NCBI GenBank assembly: GCA_028287065.1
Contig: JAQBQJ010000088.1
Span: 1 to 42,366, forward strand
Length of the DNA: 42,366 bases
Source of the DNA: Labilithrix sp.
GTDB taxonomy: Bacteria > Myxococcota_A > Polyangia > Polyangiales > Polyangiaceae
Reading direction: 5' to 3'
Positions 8,196 to 16,211 of the stretch are shown here, piece after piece. Every line of letters starts with the position of its first letter. The stretch's first letter is position 1. A program made the position numbers and the translations under genes. The notes below the pieces were generated by a model. That model saw only the letters and a list, made by a program, of their open reading frames with translations. It was not told the origin of the DNA and did no database searches.

Positions 8196-9137
8196 ATGAG
8201 AGTCGTCCTCGCGGCGTCGGGATTCGCGGTCGCATTCGCGCTCGGTTGCTCCGGCTGCGGCGGCACCGGCGAAGCGAGCGTCCCGCCGCCGCCCGGCAAC
8301 GAACCGGGGTCCGATGTCACGCCGGGCACGCCGTCGCCTGGTCCCGGATCGCCGTCGCCGTCTCCATCGCCCTCCCCCGCTCCGACGTCGACCGGCACCA
8401 CGCCCGCTCCGCCCGCCGGCCCGCCTGCGGCGCTCTCGTGCCTCGCGCAGCTCTACGTCGGGACGCCGGTCGCATCGTCGTCCGCGACCGCCGGAGCGTG
8501 GTCGCTGCGCCTCCCCGACATGACCGAGCTCGCGTGGGACGACGCGAAGACCAAGACGTACGACGACAGGCTCGCGACGCCCGACCTCGAGGACACGCTC
8601 GCGATGCCGTACCTGCTCGGCACGATCAAGCCGATCACCGTCGTCGACGACGACCCCGGCCGCATCCGCAGCGACGCGCTCTTGAAGGCGACGTTCGGCG
8701 GAACGTCGGCCGCGGTGCAGGCGAAGCTCGTCTCGGTCGACTTCGTCGGCCAGCAGGTGAAGTTCCATACGCGCGCGGCCGCCGCGCTCGGGAAGGTCTC
8801 CGTCCGTCTGAAGCAGCTCATCGCGCAGACGCCGTCGCTCTCCGTGTACGTGACGGGCGAGCTCGGCGGCACCTTCGAGTGGCGTCCGATCGCCAACACG
8901 AATCGCCTCAGCGCGCACTCGTACGGCATCGCGATCGACATCGTCGTCTCGAAGAGCAACTACTGGGAGTGGGAGAAGACCGCGAACGGTCCGCTCGTGT
9001 GGAAGAACCAGATCCCGCAGGCGATCGTCGATGCGTTCGAGGCCGAAGGCTTCGCGTGGGGCGGCCGCTGGTACCACTACGACACGATGCACTTCGAGTA
9101 CCGCCCCGAGCTGTTCGCCGCCGCCTGCAAGCCCTAG
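8196..9137 (+). CDS. M15-family D-Ala-D-Ala carboxypeptidase-like lipoprotein
   Basis: A 313-residue exported protein. The signal sequence ends in ALGC at residue 18, a somewhat atypical lipobox, so lipid anchoring is likely but not certain. It is followed by a low-complexity Pro/Ser/Thr linker of about 55 residues (repeated PSPSPSP). The catalytic domain has the M15 zinc-peptidase signature: His241 and Asp248 in AHSYGIAIDI, and His299 with Glu301 in MHFEYRPEL. The family (VanY/DacA-like, M15B/C) cuts D-Ala-D-Ala or other bonds in peptidoglycan peptides, here at the cell-envelope side of a membrane. The in-frame start at 8166 is rejected because its extra 10 residues precede the signal peptide. 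The TTGACT repeated at 8150-8155 and 8161-8166 may contribute to a promoter, but the -10 is weak. Confidence 0.85.
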   Translation: MRVVLAASGFAVAFALGCSGCGGTGEASVPPPPGNEPGSDVTPGTPSPGPGSPSPSPSPSPAPTSTGTTPAPPAGPPAALSCLAQLYVGTPVASSSATAGAWSLRLPDMTELAWDDAKTKTYDDRLATPDLEDTLAMPYLLGTIKPITVVDDDPGRIRSDALLKATFGGTSAAVQAKLVSVDFVGQQVKFHTRAAAALGKVSVRLKQLIAQTPSLSVYVTGELGGTFEWRPIANTNRLSAHSYGIAIDIVVSKSNYWEWEKTANGPLVWKNQIPQAIVDAFEAEGFAWGGRWYHYDTMHFEYRPELFAAACKP

Positions 9138-9175
9138 AAGCCCTGGAAACAGGGCGATCGGCGGGCGTCACCTTG

Positions 9176-9193
9176 ACATACGGATTCGTATGT
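9176..9193. promoter_or_regulatory. Perfect palindromic operator over the start of the ADC-family gene
   Basis: ACATACG (9176-9182), a four-base spacer GATT, and CGTATGT (9187-9193) form a perfect 7-bp inverted repeat that includes the ATG at 9190. It is preceded by TTG, so TTGACA (9173-9178) overlaps the left arm. The layout resembles operators of TetR-family repressors. No matching -10 follows at the proper distance, and no TetR gene is present in the window. Confidence 0.55.
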
Positions 9194-9972
9194 GGGACGC
9201 CGAGGGCATGCTCGGCGCTGCGCGCACGCTCTGGTCGCACGCGAACATCGGCGGCGCGATGTACACGGGCGCCGTGTTCTTCGCGGTGCGGGTCGCGCTC
9301 GATGCGAAGGTCGCGCGCACGTGGCTGCCGCCCGGCGTGAAGCTCGCCGAGCCCGCGGTGGCGACGGTCTTCGCAGCCCACTTCGGCGACACGAGCTTCG
9401 GCTCCGTCTACGACGAGGCCGGCATCTTCTTCCACGTGACGCGCCGTTTCCGGTCCGCCGTGTTCTGCCCGTGGATGGTGGTGACGGACGACGTGGCGCT
9501 CGTCGTCGGCCGCGAGCTGCTCGGGTATCCGAAGAAGCTCGCGCGCATCTCGTTCGAGTACGGCGACGCAAACGGCGGCGAGGTGCGCGCCGACGTCGAG
9601 CGGCGCGGACGCATGCTGCTCCGGCTGCGCGGGCGGGTGCACGAGCGCGTCCTCGACGCTCCGCCGATGCTCGGCCAGCGTGCGCTCAACGTACGCGGCG
9701 CGCTCGGCCTCGGGTCGCAGAGGCTCGTGACCTTCACGCCGCGCGAGCGGATCGTCGAAGCTCGTCGCGCCAGCGCGGAGCTCGAGCTCGGAACGGGCGT
9801 AGGCACGGCGCGCATCGAGCACGGGCGCGATCCCCTCGACGAGCTCGGTCTCGGCGCGGTGCTCGGCGCGCACCTCTATCGCGTCGACGTGTCCGCGGGC
9901 CTGCCCCCGCGCGAAGTACGCGGCGCCGGCGTTCGGTTCATGCTGCGCGGGCTCGGTGCGCGCTGGTTGTGA
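9190..9972 (+). CDS. Acetoacetate decarboxylase (ADC) family protein
   Basis: A 260-residue protein of the acetoacetate decarboxylase family. It has the Schiff-base segment GRELLGYPKKLA (lysines 115 and 116), the preceding conserved VTDDVALVVGRE, and the substrate-pocket start CPWMVVTDD. ADC enzymes decarboxylate acetoacetate to acetone and CO2, but many homologues, including aldolase/dehydratase-type members, do other Schiff-base chemistry, so the reaction is not certain. The ATG at 9190 was chosen because upstream in-frame sequence is Arg/Ser shadow overlapping the peptidase gene. Starts at 9208 or 9259 are alternatives, given that a palindrome covers 9190. No CoA-transferase or ketone-metabolism gene lies nearby, so a classic acetone pathway is not supported. 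Confidence 0.8.
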   Translation: MWDAEGMLGAARTLWSHANIGGAMYTGAVFFAVRVALDAKVARTWLPPGVKLAEPAVATVFAAHFGDTSFGSVYDEAGIFFHVTRRFRSAVFCPWMVVTDDVALVVGRELLGYPKKLARISFEYGDANGGEVRADVERRGRMLLRLRGRVHERVLDAPPMLGQRALNVRGALGLGSQRLVTFTPRERIVEARRASAELELGTGVGTARIEHGRDPLDELGLGAVLGAHLYRVDVSAGLPPREVRGAGVRFMLRGLGARWL

Positions 9973-9979
9973 CGCGTGA

Positions 9980-11320
9980 CTACGCCTGCACGGGGAACAG
10001 CAGCACGAAGCGCGCGCCGCCGGCATCGGCGCTCTCGGCGCGGATCTCGGCGCCGTGGTTGTCCATTATGTTCTTCACGATCGAAAGGCCGAGGCCCGTG
10101 CCGCGACCGTCGACCTTCGTCGTGAAGAACGGCGCGAAGATCTGCGTGAGCTGATCGCCGGCGATGCCGTGCCCGTTGTCCTCGACGTGCACGACGAGCC
10201 GGAGCCCGTCGCTGGAGAGCTCGGTGCGCACGAGGAGCAGCCCGCCCTCGGCGGGCATCGCGTGACACGCATTCGTGAACAGGTTGACGAACACCTGCAC
10301 GAGCTGCTCGTGCATGCCGCGCACCGGCGGCGCCTCGGTGACGAAGGCGCGCTGCACCTGCGCGCCGTGCTGCGCGAGGACGTGCTCGCAGAACGCGAGC
10401 GACTGCTCGATGACCGTGTGCACGGACACGGGCACCGGCACCTCGCTCGACGGGCGCGCGTACGCGACGAGGTCGCGCGTGAAGCGGAGGATGCGGCTCG
10501 CCGATTCGCCGATGCGACGGAGACGCTCGAGGCTGTCCGGATCGCCACCGCCGGGCGTGCCGGTCTGCTTGCGGATCAACCAATCCGTGTACGCGACGAT
10601 CGACGTGAGCGGGTTGTTCAGCTCGTGCACGACGCCCGCCGCGATCTGACCGAGGCTCGCGAGCTTCTCGGCCTGCACCATGTGCGAGTTCAGCGCGCGG
10701 AGATCGCGCGCATCCATCGTCGCCTTCGCGTGCCCTCGTGCGAGCCCGAGACCGCGTCCCATCGCTAGCGCCGCACGTCGCACGACGTGCATCATCGGGG
10801 AGTCGTCGTCCTGGAGCTGCGCGTCGTCGCTCGCGAGGTGCAGCGTCGAACCGGCCTCGACGTCGAGCACGCGCTCGTAGCGGAAGCCGGGGAAGAGCCT
10901 GGTCGGGTCCATCCCGACGCCGCGTCGCTCCTCGCCTTCGGGGACGTACTTGAAGAGCTGCTGCTCGACCGGCACCGGCGAGAGGCGCGCGTCGGGCGAC
11001 GAGGCGGGAGCCTCGGGCGCGGGCGGAACCAGGCATGCGCCGACGCCGCACTCGGGAAAGATCTCGCCGAGCGAGCGGACCATGAACTGAACGATCGCGG
11101 TCTCACCCTCGGCGACGGGCATCTCGCACGCGGCAACGACCAGCCGATCGAGCCACGCGGCCTCGACCTCGACCGCGTTGCTCACGGAGACCACGGACTC
11201 GCGGCTGATCGGCACCGACGAGACGGTGACCCGCTCGCTCGAAGCGCTCGCGGGCGCACGTGAATCGACGGAACGCACGACGCCGCTCGCGTCCTGATCG
11301 AGGTCGGCCGGTCGAGTCAT
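9980..11320 (-). CDS. Sensor histidine kinase with complete DHp and ATPase domains, no membrane segment
   Basis: A 446-residue cytoplasmic histidine kinase. Residues 1-200 form a variable sensory part (GAF-like: AIVQFMVRSLGEIFPECGVGACL, later DAQLQDDDSPMMHVVRRAA). The DHp domain has the H-box GVVHELNNPLTSIVAY. The catalytic domain has N box NLFTNACHAM, G1 VEDNGHGI, F box FAPFFTTK and G2 GRGTGLGLSI, all intact, so it should autophosphorylate. No receiver domain or cognate regulator is attached. Its ATG overlaps the stop of the preceding response-regulator hybrid gene (ATGA, 11317-11320). The two are therefore translationally coupled and probably work as one signalling unit, with this protein supplying the ATPase activity. 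Confidence 0.9.
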   Translation of the reverse strand: MTRPADLDQDASGVVRSVDSRAPASASSERVTVSSVPISRESVVSVSNAVEVEAAWLDRLVVAACEMPVAEGETAIVQFMVRSLGEIFPECGVGACLVPPAPEAPASSPDARLSPVPVEQQLFKYVPEGEERRGVGMDPTRLFPGFRYERVLDVEAGSTLHLASDDAQLQDDDSPMMHVVRRAALAMGRGLGLARGHAKATMDARDLRALNSHMVQAEKLASLGQIAAGVVHELNNPLTSIVAYTDWLIRKQTGTPGGGDPDSLERLRRIGESASRILRFTRDLVAYARPSSEVPVPVSVHTVIEQSLAFCEHVLAQHGAQVQRAFVTEAPPVRGMHEQLVQVFVNLFTNACHAMPAEGGLLLVRTELSSDGLRLVVHVEDNGHGIAGDQLTQIFAPFFTTKVDGRGTGLGLSIVKNIMDNHGAEIRAESADAGGARFVLLFPVQA

Positions 11321-13464
11321 GGGTCACTCCCGCGCTCGCTTGGAGCGCTCGGCAGCGAGGAACGCATGGGCTCCGAGGTTGCGGAGCGAGTCGGGGTCGT
11401 ACGATCGCGGTCGCCGCACTCGCGCTCGGTCGCGGCGGCGACTTCGGCGCCCTCGCGGCTGATCGGGTCGGCGACGGGTACGCCCTCCTCGCTCGCGCGA
11501 TCGAGATCGAGGATCTTCTGTTTACCGACGTAGCTCTTCGTCTCGTACTTCGTGATCTTGCCGATCTTGCGGACGATCTCCGCCATGCGCTCGGCCTCCC
11601 CCTCGATGACCTCCGCAGCGGCAGATGCGGGCGTTCCCGCGGTGAGAAGACGCCTGAGGAGCGTCGCGTAGTTGAGGACGCTCGTGAGCGGCTGATTCAA
11701 TTCGTGAGCCGCGGCCCCGGCGAGCTCGGCGACGATGGCCTGTCGCTCCTGCGCGAGGATCTGCTCCTGCGCCTGCTGGAGACGCTGCTCCATGCGCATC
11801 TTCTCGCGGAGGTCGGTGAAGATGCCGACGCTTCCGACGGCCGTTTCGCCCTCGAAGATGAGCGCACCCGAGAACGACACCGGCACGGGCCCGCCGCTCG
11901 CGTCGACGATGTCGACCTTCAGGCCCTCGATGCGCCCGCCGCCCGCGCGGATCATCCGCATGATCTTCTGCGCCGTGCCTTCGGGATAGAGCGCGCGCAC
12001 GTTGGTGCCGACGACGTCGTTCGAAGTGCGTCCGTAGATGCGCTCGGCGGCGCGGTTGAAGAGGACGACGCTCCCCTTGAGATCGGCGCTGATGATGGCG
12101 TCGACGGACGAGTCGATGACGCGCTGGAGGAAGTCCTTCGTCTTGACGAGCTCGCCCTCGACCGCGCGCTGCTTCGTGACGTCGCGGAACGAGCAGAGGA
12201 CGGCCCCGTCCTCGCGGAGCACGCTCGCGAAGCTGACGTTCACGATCAGGTTCCGCTTGTCGCGCGTCGTGATCTTGATGTCGACGTCCTTCGGGAACTG
12301 TCCCTGCGTGAAGCCGATGCGGAGGTCGTGCGCGAGACCGGCCTCGTCGCTCGCGAAGATGTCGCCGAGCCTTCGCCCGCGGAGGTCCTGCTCCTCGTAG
12401 CCGGTGATCTCGCGCGCCTTGGGGTTCGAGAAGAGGAGACGGCCCTCGGCATCGATGACGACGATGCCGTCCGCGGAGCTGTCGAAGAAGTCGGCGTAGC
12501 GCTGGAGCGACCGCATGCGGCGCTCGGCTTCGAAGCGCGCGACCGTGACCTGCTGCGTCTGATCGCGGAGCGACTGCAGGACGCGCGCGTTCCGGAGGGC
12601 GATCGCCATCGCGCTCGCGATGGTCTGGCACAGGCCGACCTCGCGCTCGCCGAACGCGCCGGCGCGCCGCGAGCGGAGGAAGAGCACGCCCATCGGCTTG
12701 CCCTCGTAGAGGATCGGCAGGATCGAGAGCGAAGCGAACACGGTCTTGCCCTGTCCGGCGGTGCGCACGATCTCCATCAGGGGGTGCGTGCCGGCGTCCT
12801 CGACCACGAACGGCTCGCCGGTCGCGAGCACCTGCTGGATCTCGGGATACTTGGTGAGGTCGATCGGGAGGTCGCGGAGCTGCTCGTCGTCCGAAGCGGC
12901 GACGACGTAGCCGACGTGCTCCTGCTCGCGGACGAGGACGATCGACACGCGATCGATCTTGGCGACGTCGGCGATGCGCTGGACGACCGTGAACAGGATG
13001 CCGCGGAAGTCGAGGTTCGAGGCGAGGGCCTGCGTGAGCTCGAGGACGACGCCGGCGTCCTTCTCCTTGCGGGCGAGCGCGTCCATCGCCGCGCGGAGAC
13101 GGAGCTGACCGCGGACACGCGCGACGAGCTCGACGGGCTTGAAGGGCTTCCGTACGAAGTCGTCGGCGCCGGCCTCGAAGGCCTTCGCGATCTCGTCCTC
13201 GCCGTCGAGCGCGGTGAGCACGACGACGGGCAGGTCGCGGGTCTCGGGGCGCGCCCGGAGGATGCGCAGGATCTGGTAGCCGTCCGGCGCGGGCATGACG
13301 AGGTCGAGCAGGACGATCGAGGGATGGACCTTCTCGATCTGCGCGAGCGCCTCGGCGCCGGAGCCCACGGCGACGTGATCGAGCTTCGCGCTCGCAAGCG
13401 CTTGCCCGAGGACATGGCGACTGACCATGTCATCGTCGACGACCAAGACGGGCCCGCCGCTCAC
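11317..13464 (-). CDS. REC-GAF-PAS-PAS-DHp signalling protein lacking the histidine-kinase ATPase domain
   Basis: A 715-residue soluble protein. It has an N-terminal receiver domain (DDD at 10-12, phospho-acceptor Asp54 in LLDLVMP, Lys in VRKPF) and a GAF domain (about 140-310; IADVAKIDRVSIVLV and PILYEGKPMGVLFLRS). Two PAS domains follow (about 335-450, ADGIVVIDAEGRLLFSNPKA; and about 465-575, VDAIISADLKGSVVLFNRAA). A DHp helix pair carries an H-box (AHELNQPLTSVLNY). It stops about 60 residues after the DHp, with only a charged tail and no N, G1, F or G2 box, so it cannot bind ATP like a kinase. It starts with GTG at 13464, seven bases after a TAGACT -10. It overlaps the complete kinase gene by 4 bases. 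The likely role is a receiver/sensor that forms mixed assemblies with, or is phosphorylated by, that kinase (inference). Confidence 0.88.
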   Translation of the reverse strand: MSGGPVLVVDDDMVSRHVLGQALASAKLDHVAVGSGAEALAQIEKVHPSIVLLDLVMPAPDGYQILRILRARPETRDLPVVVLTALDGEDEIAKAFEAGADDFVRKPFKPVELVARVRGQLRLRAAMDALARKEKDAGVVLELTQALASNLDFRGILFTVVQRIADVAKIDRVSIVLVREQEHVGYVVAASDDEQLRDLPIDLTKYPEIQQVLATGEPFVVEDAGTHPLMEIVRTAGQGKTVFASLSILPILYEGKPMGVLFLRSRRAGAFGEREVGLCQTIASAMAIALRNARVLQSLRDQTQQVTVARFEAERRMRSLQRYADFFDSSADGIVVIDAEGRLLFSNPKAREITGYEEQDLRGRRLGDIFASDEAGLAHDLRIGFTQGQFPKDVDIKITTRDKRNLIVNVSFASVLREDGAVLCSFRDVTKQRAVEGELVKTKDFLQRVIDSSVDAIISADLKGSVVLFNRAAERIYGRTSNDVVGTNVRALYPEGTAQKIMRMIRAGGGRIEGLKVDIVDASGGPVPVSFSGALIFEGETAVGSVGIFTDLREKMRMEQRLQQAQEQILAQERQAIVAELAGAAAHELNQPLTSVLNYATLLRRLLTAGTPASAAAEVIEGEAERMAEIVRKIGKITKYETKSYVGKQKILDLDRASEEGVPVADPISREGAEVAAATERECGDRDRTTPTRSATSEPMRSSLPSAPSERGSDP

Positions 13465-13471
13465 AGGGGAA

Positions 13472-13501
13472 AGTCTATCGGTCCAGGTACGGTGGGAGCA
13501 A
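13472..13501 (-). promoter_or_regulatory. Promoter of the two-gene sensory operon, leaderless
   Basis: On the minus strand, TTGCTC (13501-13496), an 18-base spacer and TAGACT (13477-13472) form a -35/-10 pair. Seven bases separate the -10 from the GTG start at 13464, so the mRNA should begin at or next to the start codon. There is no Shine-Dalgarno sequence. Confidence 0.5.
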
Positions 13502-13554
13502 TGGATAGTCCGGAAAGGTCGTACCTACGCAAAAGGCCGCCGAATGGGCTCTCG

Positions 13555-13652
13555 CCGTGATCCGTGGCCGTGATCCGTGATCCGTGATCCGGAAACGAGC
13601 CGCGCCTGACCAGAACCTGAGATCGGTTCACGGTCACGGTTCACGGTCACGG
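13555..13652. repeat. Heptamer-type CCGTGAT/CCGTGAAC tandem repeats in inverted arrangement
   Basis: In the 217-base gap between the sensory gene and ruvB, 13555-13591 carries CCGTGATC-like units (CCGTGATCCGTGG, then three CCGTGATC units). About 33 bases later, 13624-13652 carries the complementary type (GGTTCACGGTCACGG repeated). The second block read backwards is CCGTGACCGTGAACC, so the two blocks can pair into a long imperfect stem. This could be a transcription terminator for ruvB or a mobile simple repeat. No protein-coding signal is seen. Confidence 0.6.
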
Positions 13653-13681
13653 AGCACGGGCGAGAGTCACAGAGCGAGCCA

Positions 13682-14746
13682 CTATTCGTCGAATAGCTCT
13701 TTTTGCTTCGCCAGCACCGCGCCCGCGAACGGCACCCGCAGGTGCTCGTACGCCTTGCGGGTCGCAACGCGGCCACGTGTCGTGCGGCCGAGATACCCCT
13801 GTTGCAGAAGGTACGGCTCGTAGACGTCCTCGATCGTGTCGCGCGGCTCGCCGAGGGCGGCGGCGAGGGTCTCGACGCCCACCGGGCCTCCGTCGTAGTC
13901 GACGATGATCACGCGCAGGAGCCGCCGGTCCATCTCGTCGAAGCCCGCACTGTCGATGTCGAGGCGGTCGCACGACTTCGCGACGATGGCCTCGTCGATC
14001 TTGCCGGTGCCGATGACCTCGGCGAAGTCGCGGACGCGACGCAGCAAGCGGTTCGCGATGCGCGGTGTTCCGCGCGCGCGCGCCGCGATCGCGAGCGACG
14101 CGGCCTTCGCGACCTCGACGCCGAGAAGGCTCGCGCTCCGCTCGACGATGCGCGCGAGGTCCTCGACCGGGTAGAAGTCGAGGCGGATGATCTGCCCGAA
14201 GCGCGAGTGCAGCGGCGCCGTGAGCAGGCCGGTACGCGTGGTCGCGCCGATCAACGTGAACGGCTGCACCGGGATCTGGATCGACGAGGCGAACGCGCCG
14301 TCGCCGGTCATCACGTCGATGCGGAAGTCCTCCATCGCTGGGTAGAGGCTCTCTTCGACGACGGGATTGAGCCGGTGGATCTCGTCGATGAAGAGGATGT
14401 CGTTCTTGCCGAGCTTCGTGAGCAAGCCGGCGAGCGCGCCCTTGTGCTCGACCACGGGCCCGTTCGTCATGTGCAGCTCGACGCCCATCTCGTGCGCGAG
14501 GATCTGCGCGAGCGTCGTCTTGCCGAGCCCCGGAGGCCCCGAGAGCAGAAGGTGATCGAGCGGCTCGCCTCGCCGCCGCGATGCCTCGACGAACACGCGG
14601 AGGTTGTCCTTGTGCTTCGTCTGCCCGATGTAGTCGTCGAGCGTCTTGGGACGGAGCGAGCGCTCGAACCGAACCTCTTCGCCTTGCACGGCCGCGTCGA
14701 CGGCGCGGGGCGCGCGCTCGTCGGTCACCTCGGTGCGCTTCGCCAT
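13682..14746 (-). CDS. ruvB: Holliday junction branch migration helicase RuvB
   Basis: A 354-residue RuvB, the hexameric AAA+ motor that drives branch migration of Holliday junctions with RuvA and RuvC. The sequence shows the RuvB N-terminal signature ([16 protein letters not shown]), Walker A GPPGLGKT (residues 70-77), Walker [11 protein letters not shown], sensor 1 [10 protein letters not shown] and the arginine-finger/sensor region [10 protein letters not shown]. The C-terminal winged helix has conserved [15 protein letters not shown] and [10 protein letters not shown]-RTxRGR. Length fits the family. An in-frame GTG at 14770 would add eight residues; the ATG at 14746, with AGGG just upstream, gives the usual N-terminus. 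ruvA and ruvC are not in the window, which is common in this group. It is upstream of the sensory operon on the same strand. Confidence 0.97.
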   Translation of the reverse strand: MAKRTEVTDERAPRAVDAAVQGEEVRFERSLRPKTLDDYIGQTKHKDNLRVFVEASRRRGEPLDHLLLSGPPGLGKTTLAQILAHEMGVELHMTNGPVVEHKGALAGLLTKLGKNDILFIDEIHRLNPVVEESLYPAMEDFRIDVMTGDGAFASSIQIPVQPFTLIGATTRTGLLTAPLHSRFGQIIRLDFYPVEDLARIVERSASLLGVEVAKAASLAIAARARGTPRIANRLLRRVRDFAEVIGTGKIDEAIVAKSCDRLDIDSAGFDEMDRRLLRVIIVDYDGGPVGVETLAAALGEPRDTIEDVYEPYLLQQGYLGRTTRGRVATRKAYEHLRVPFAGAVLAKQKELFDE

Positions 14747-14804
14747 CGCCCTAGTAGATGCCCCACTCACGCCGTCGCGTAAAGTGCGCAGGGCACGGCT
14801 CCGT

Positions 14805-15074
14805 TCACGCCGGCGGCGCGACGAGCCCTTCGATGCGCGCGCGCAGGGCTCGCGTGGCCTCGAGCACCCGGCCCTTCAGCGCGAACGAGCCGTCGGGCTG
14901 GAGCTTGCTCCCGTGGATCTTGATCGTGAGCGACACGGTCGGCTCGCTCGCGAGCGTCGCATCGAGCCGCGCGCCCGGCGGCGAAGGAATGCTCGAGCGC
15001 AGCGTGACGGCGTCGCTCGCGATCGTGAGGAACGTCGCCGTTCCGCCCTTCGCCCAACGTAGATGCTCGCTCAC
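14805..15074 (-). CDS. Small hypothetical protein, PilZ-like, coupled to smpB
   Basis: An 89-residue protein starting with GTG, whose first four bases (GTGA) overlap the smpB stop, so it is translated with SmpB. The sequence is a single small beta-rich domain ([32 protein letters not shown], then [38 protein letters not shown]). The pattern of strands with PPGARL and a final helix resembles PilZ-type small barrels, but the RxxxR and D/NxSxxG c-di-GMP-binding motifs are absent. C-di-GMP binding is therefore not supported. I do not recognise a function. Confidence 0.6.
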   Translation of the reverse strand: MSEHLRWAKGGTATFLTIASDAVTLRSSIPSPPGARLDATLASEPTVSLTIKIHGSKLQPDGSFALKGRVLEATRALRARIEGLVAPPA

Positions 15075-15568
15075 CCGCGCTCCTTGCGCGTCCGGCCCAT
15101 CGCCGCCTTCGCCTCGCGATCGGCGGTCTTCGCCTTGATGTCGGCGCGCTTGTCGTGCGTCTTCTTGCCCTTCGCGAGGCCGAGCTCCACCTTCACGTGT
15201 CCGCGTCGCCAGTACAGGCGCAAGGGCACGAGCGTGTAGCCTTCGCGCGAGATCGCACGGTCGATCTTGGCGATCTCGGAGGCGCGGACGAGCAGCTTGC
15301 GCGAGCGACGCGGCTCGTGCGGGAACGCCTTCGCCTGCTCGAACGGTGCGACGTAGAGCTGCTTCAACCAGAGCTCGCCGCGCTCGACGGTGGCGTAGGC
15401 GTCGACCATCTCGACCTTGCCCGCGCGCATCGACTTCACCTCGCTGCCGAGCAGCACGAGCCCGCCCTCGTACTTCTCCTCGACGGCGTAATCGAACGTG
15501 GCGCGTCGGTTGACGACGATGACCTTCTGGATCGCATCGTCTTTTTCGGTGTTCGGAGGTGCAGCCAT
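15071..15568 (-). CDS. smpB: SsrA (tmRNA)-binding protein SmpB
   Basis: A 165-residue SmpB, which brings tmRNA to stalled ribosomes for trans-translation. Landmarks are the NRRATFDYAVEEKYEGGLVLLGSEVKSMRAGK core, the central YVAPFEQAK and the R-rich HEPRRSRKLL. The SREGYTLVPLRLYWRRGHVKVELGLAKGKK segment and the basic tail DKRADIKAK follow. The start is set at the ATG at 15568 (MAAPPNTEKDD). Longer in-frame sequence would run through the divergent Nudix promoter and start. No ssrA gene is visible in the window. The stop overlaps the next small gene. Confidence 0.96.
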   Translation of the reverse strand: MAAPPNTEKDDAIQKVIVVNRRATFDYAVEEKYEGGLVLLGSEVKSMRAGKVEMVDAYATVERGELWLKQLYVAPFEQAKAFPHEPRRSRKLLVRASEIAKIDRAISREGYTLVPLRLYWRRGHVKVELGLAKGKKTHDKRADIKAKTADREAKAAMGRTRKERG

Positions 15569-15614
15569 CGACTTGTGGTTCGCGAGAGCCGGCACTTTAG
15601 CGTAGATCCGCGCC

Positions 15615-16211
15615 ATGGCACGAGCGACCACGCCCCGCCCGAAGGTGATCGGCAAACCGCAGGGACGCCGCGCGCATCTCGTCTCGGACCACGGCGTGTT
15701 CAAGGTGGAGCGCGTCGTCTACGAGAAGACGCCGCTGCCGCGCGACATCTTCGTGTTCGCCTGCCCCGATTGGTGCAACGTCCTCGCGGAGACGCCCGAC
15801 GGAGAGCTGGTGCTCGTCTGGCAGTACCGCCACGGGACGGACGAGCTGTCGCTCGAGGTGCCGGGCGGTGTGATCGATCCGGGCGAGGAGCCGATCGACG
15901 CCGCGCGCCGCGAGCTGCGCGAGGAGACCGGCTACGAGGCCGCGTCGTTCGAGCTCGTCTCGGTCGTCGAGCCGAACCCTGCGCTCCAGGGGAATCGCTG
16001 CTTCACGTTCCTCGCACGCGGCGCGCGACTCACCGCCGCGACCGAGTTCGACGACATCGAGGAGCTCGAGACGCTCGTCGTTCCGAGGACCGAGCTCGCG
16101 CAGCTCGTCGACGACCAGGTGATCACGCACGCGCTGGTCGTCGTCGCGATCGAGGTCTACCTGCGCAAGTACGCAGGCGGCGCCGTCACATCAGCGCCTC
16201 GAGGTCCTTGA
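15615..16211 (+). CDS. Nudix hydrolase, ADP-ribose-pyrophosphatase-like
   Basis: A 198-residue Nudix hydrolase with an intact Nudix box, GGVIDPGEEPIDAARRELREETG, the Mg2+-binding loop-helix-loop. The domain order (beta-rich N-terminal part with VLAETPDGELVLVWQYRHG, then the EVPGG entry and the FEDDI-type acidic end EFDDIEELE) fits the ADP-sugar pyrophosphatase branch (NudF-like), which hydrolyses ADP-ribose and similar nucleoside diphosphate sugars. The exact substrate is not determinable. It is divergent from smpB with only 46 bases between the starts. Its 3' end overlaps the 3' end of the convergent HEAT-kinase gene by 26 bases. Confidence 0.9.
   Translation: MARATTPRPKVIGKPQGRRAHLVSDHGVFKVERVVYEKTPLPRDIFVFACPDWCNVLAETPDGELVLVWQYRHGTDELSLEVPGGVIDPGEEPIDAARRELREETGYEAASFELVSVVEPNPALQGNRCFTFLARGARLTAATEFDDIEELETLVVPRTELAQLVDDQVITHALVVVAIEVYLRKYAGGAVTSAPRGP

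Noticed and set aside
9138-9160. Small hairpin GCCCT-GGAAAC-AGGGC (9140-9155) after the M15 peptidase gene
   Set aside because: A five-base stem without a T tract is too weak to call a terminator.
11260-13560. Plus-strand frame of about 766 codons opposite the two sensory genes
   Set aside because: Composition is Arg/Glu/Ala/Leu repeats without motifs; it is the reverse of a clear REC-GAF-PAS-DHp coding frame.
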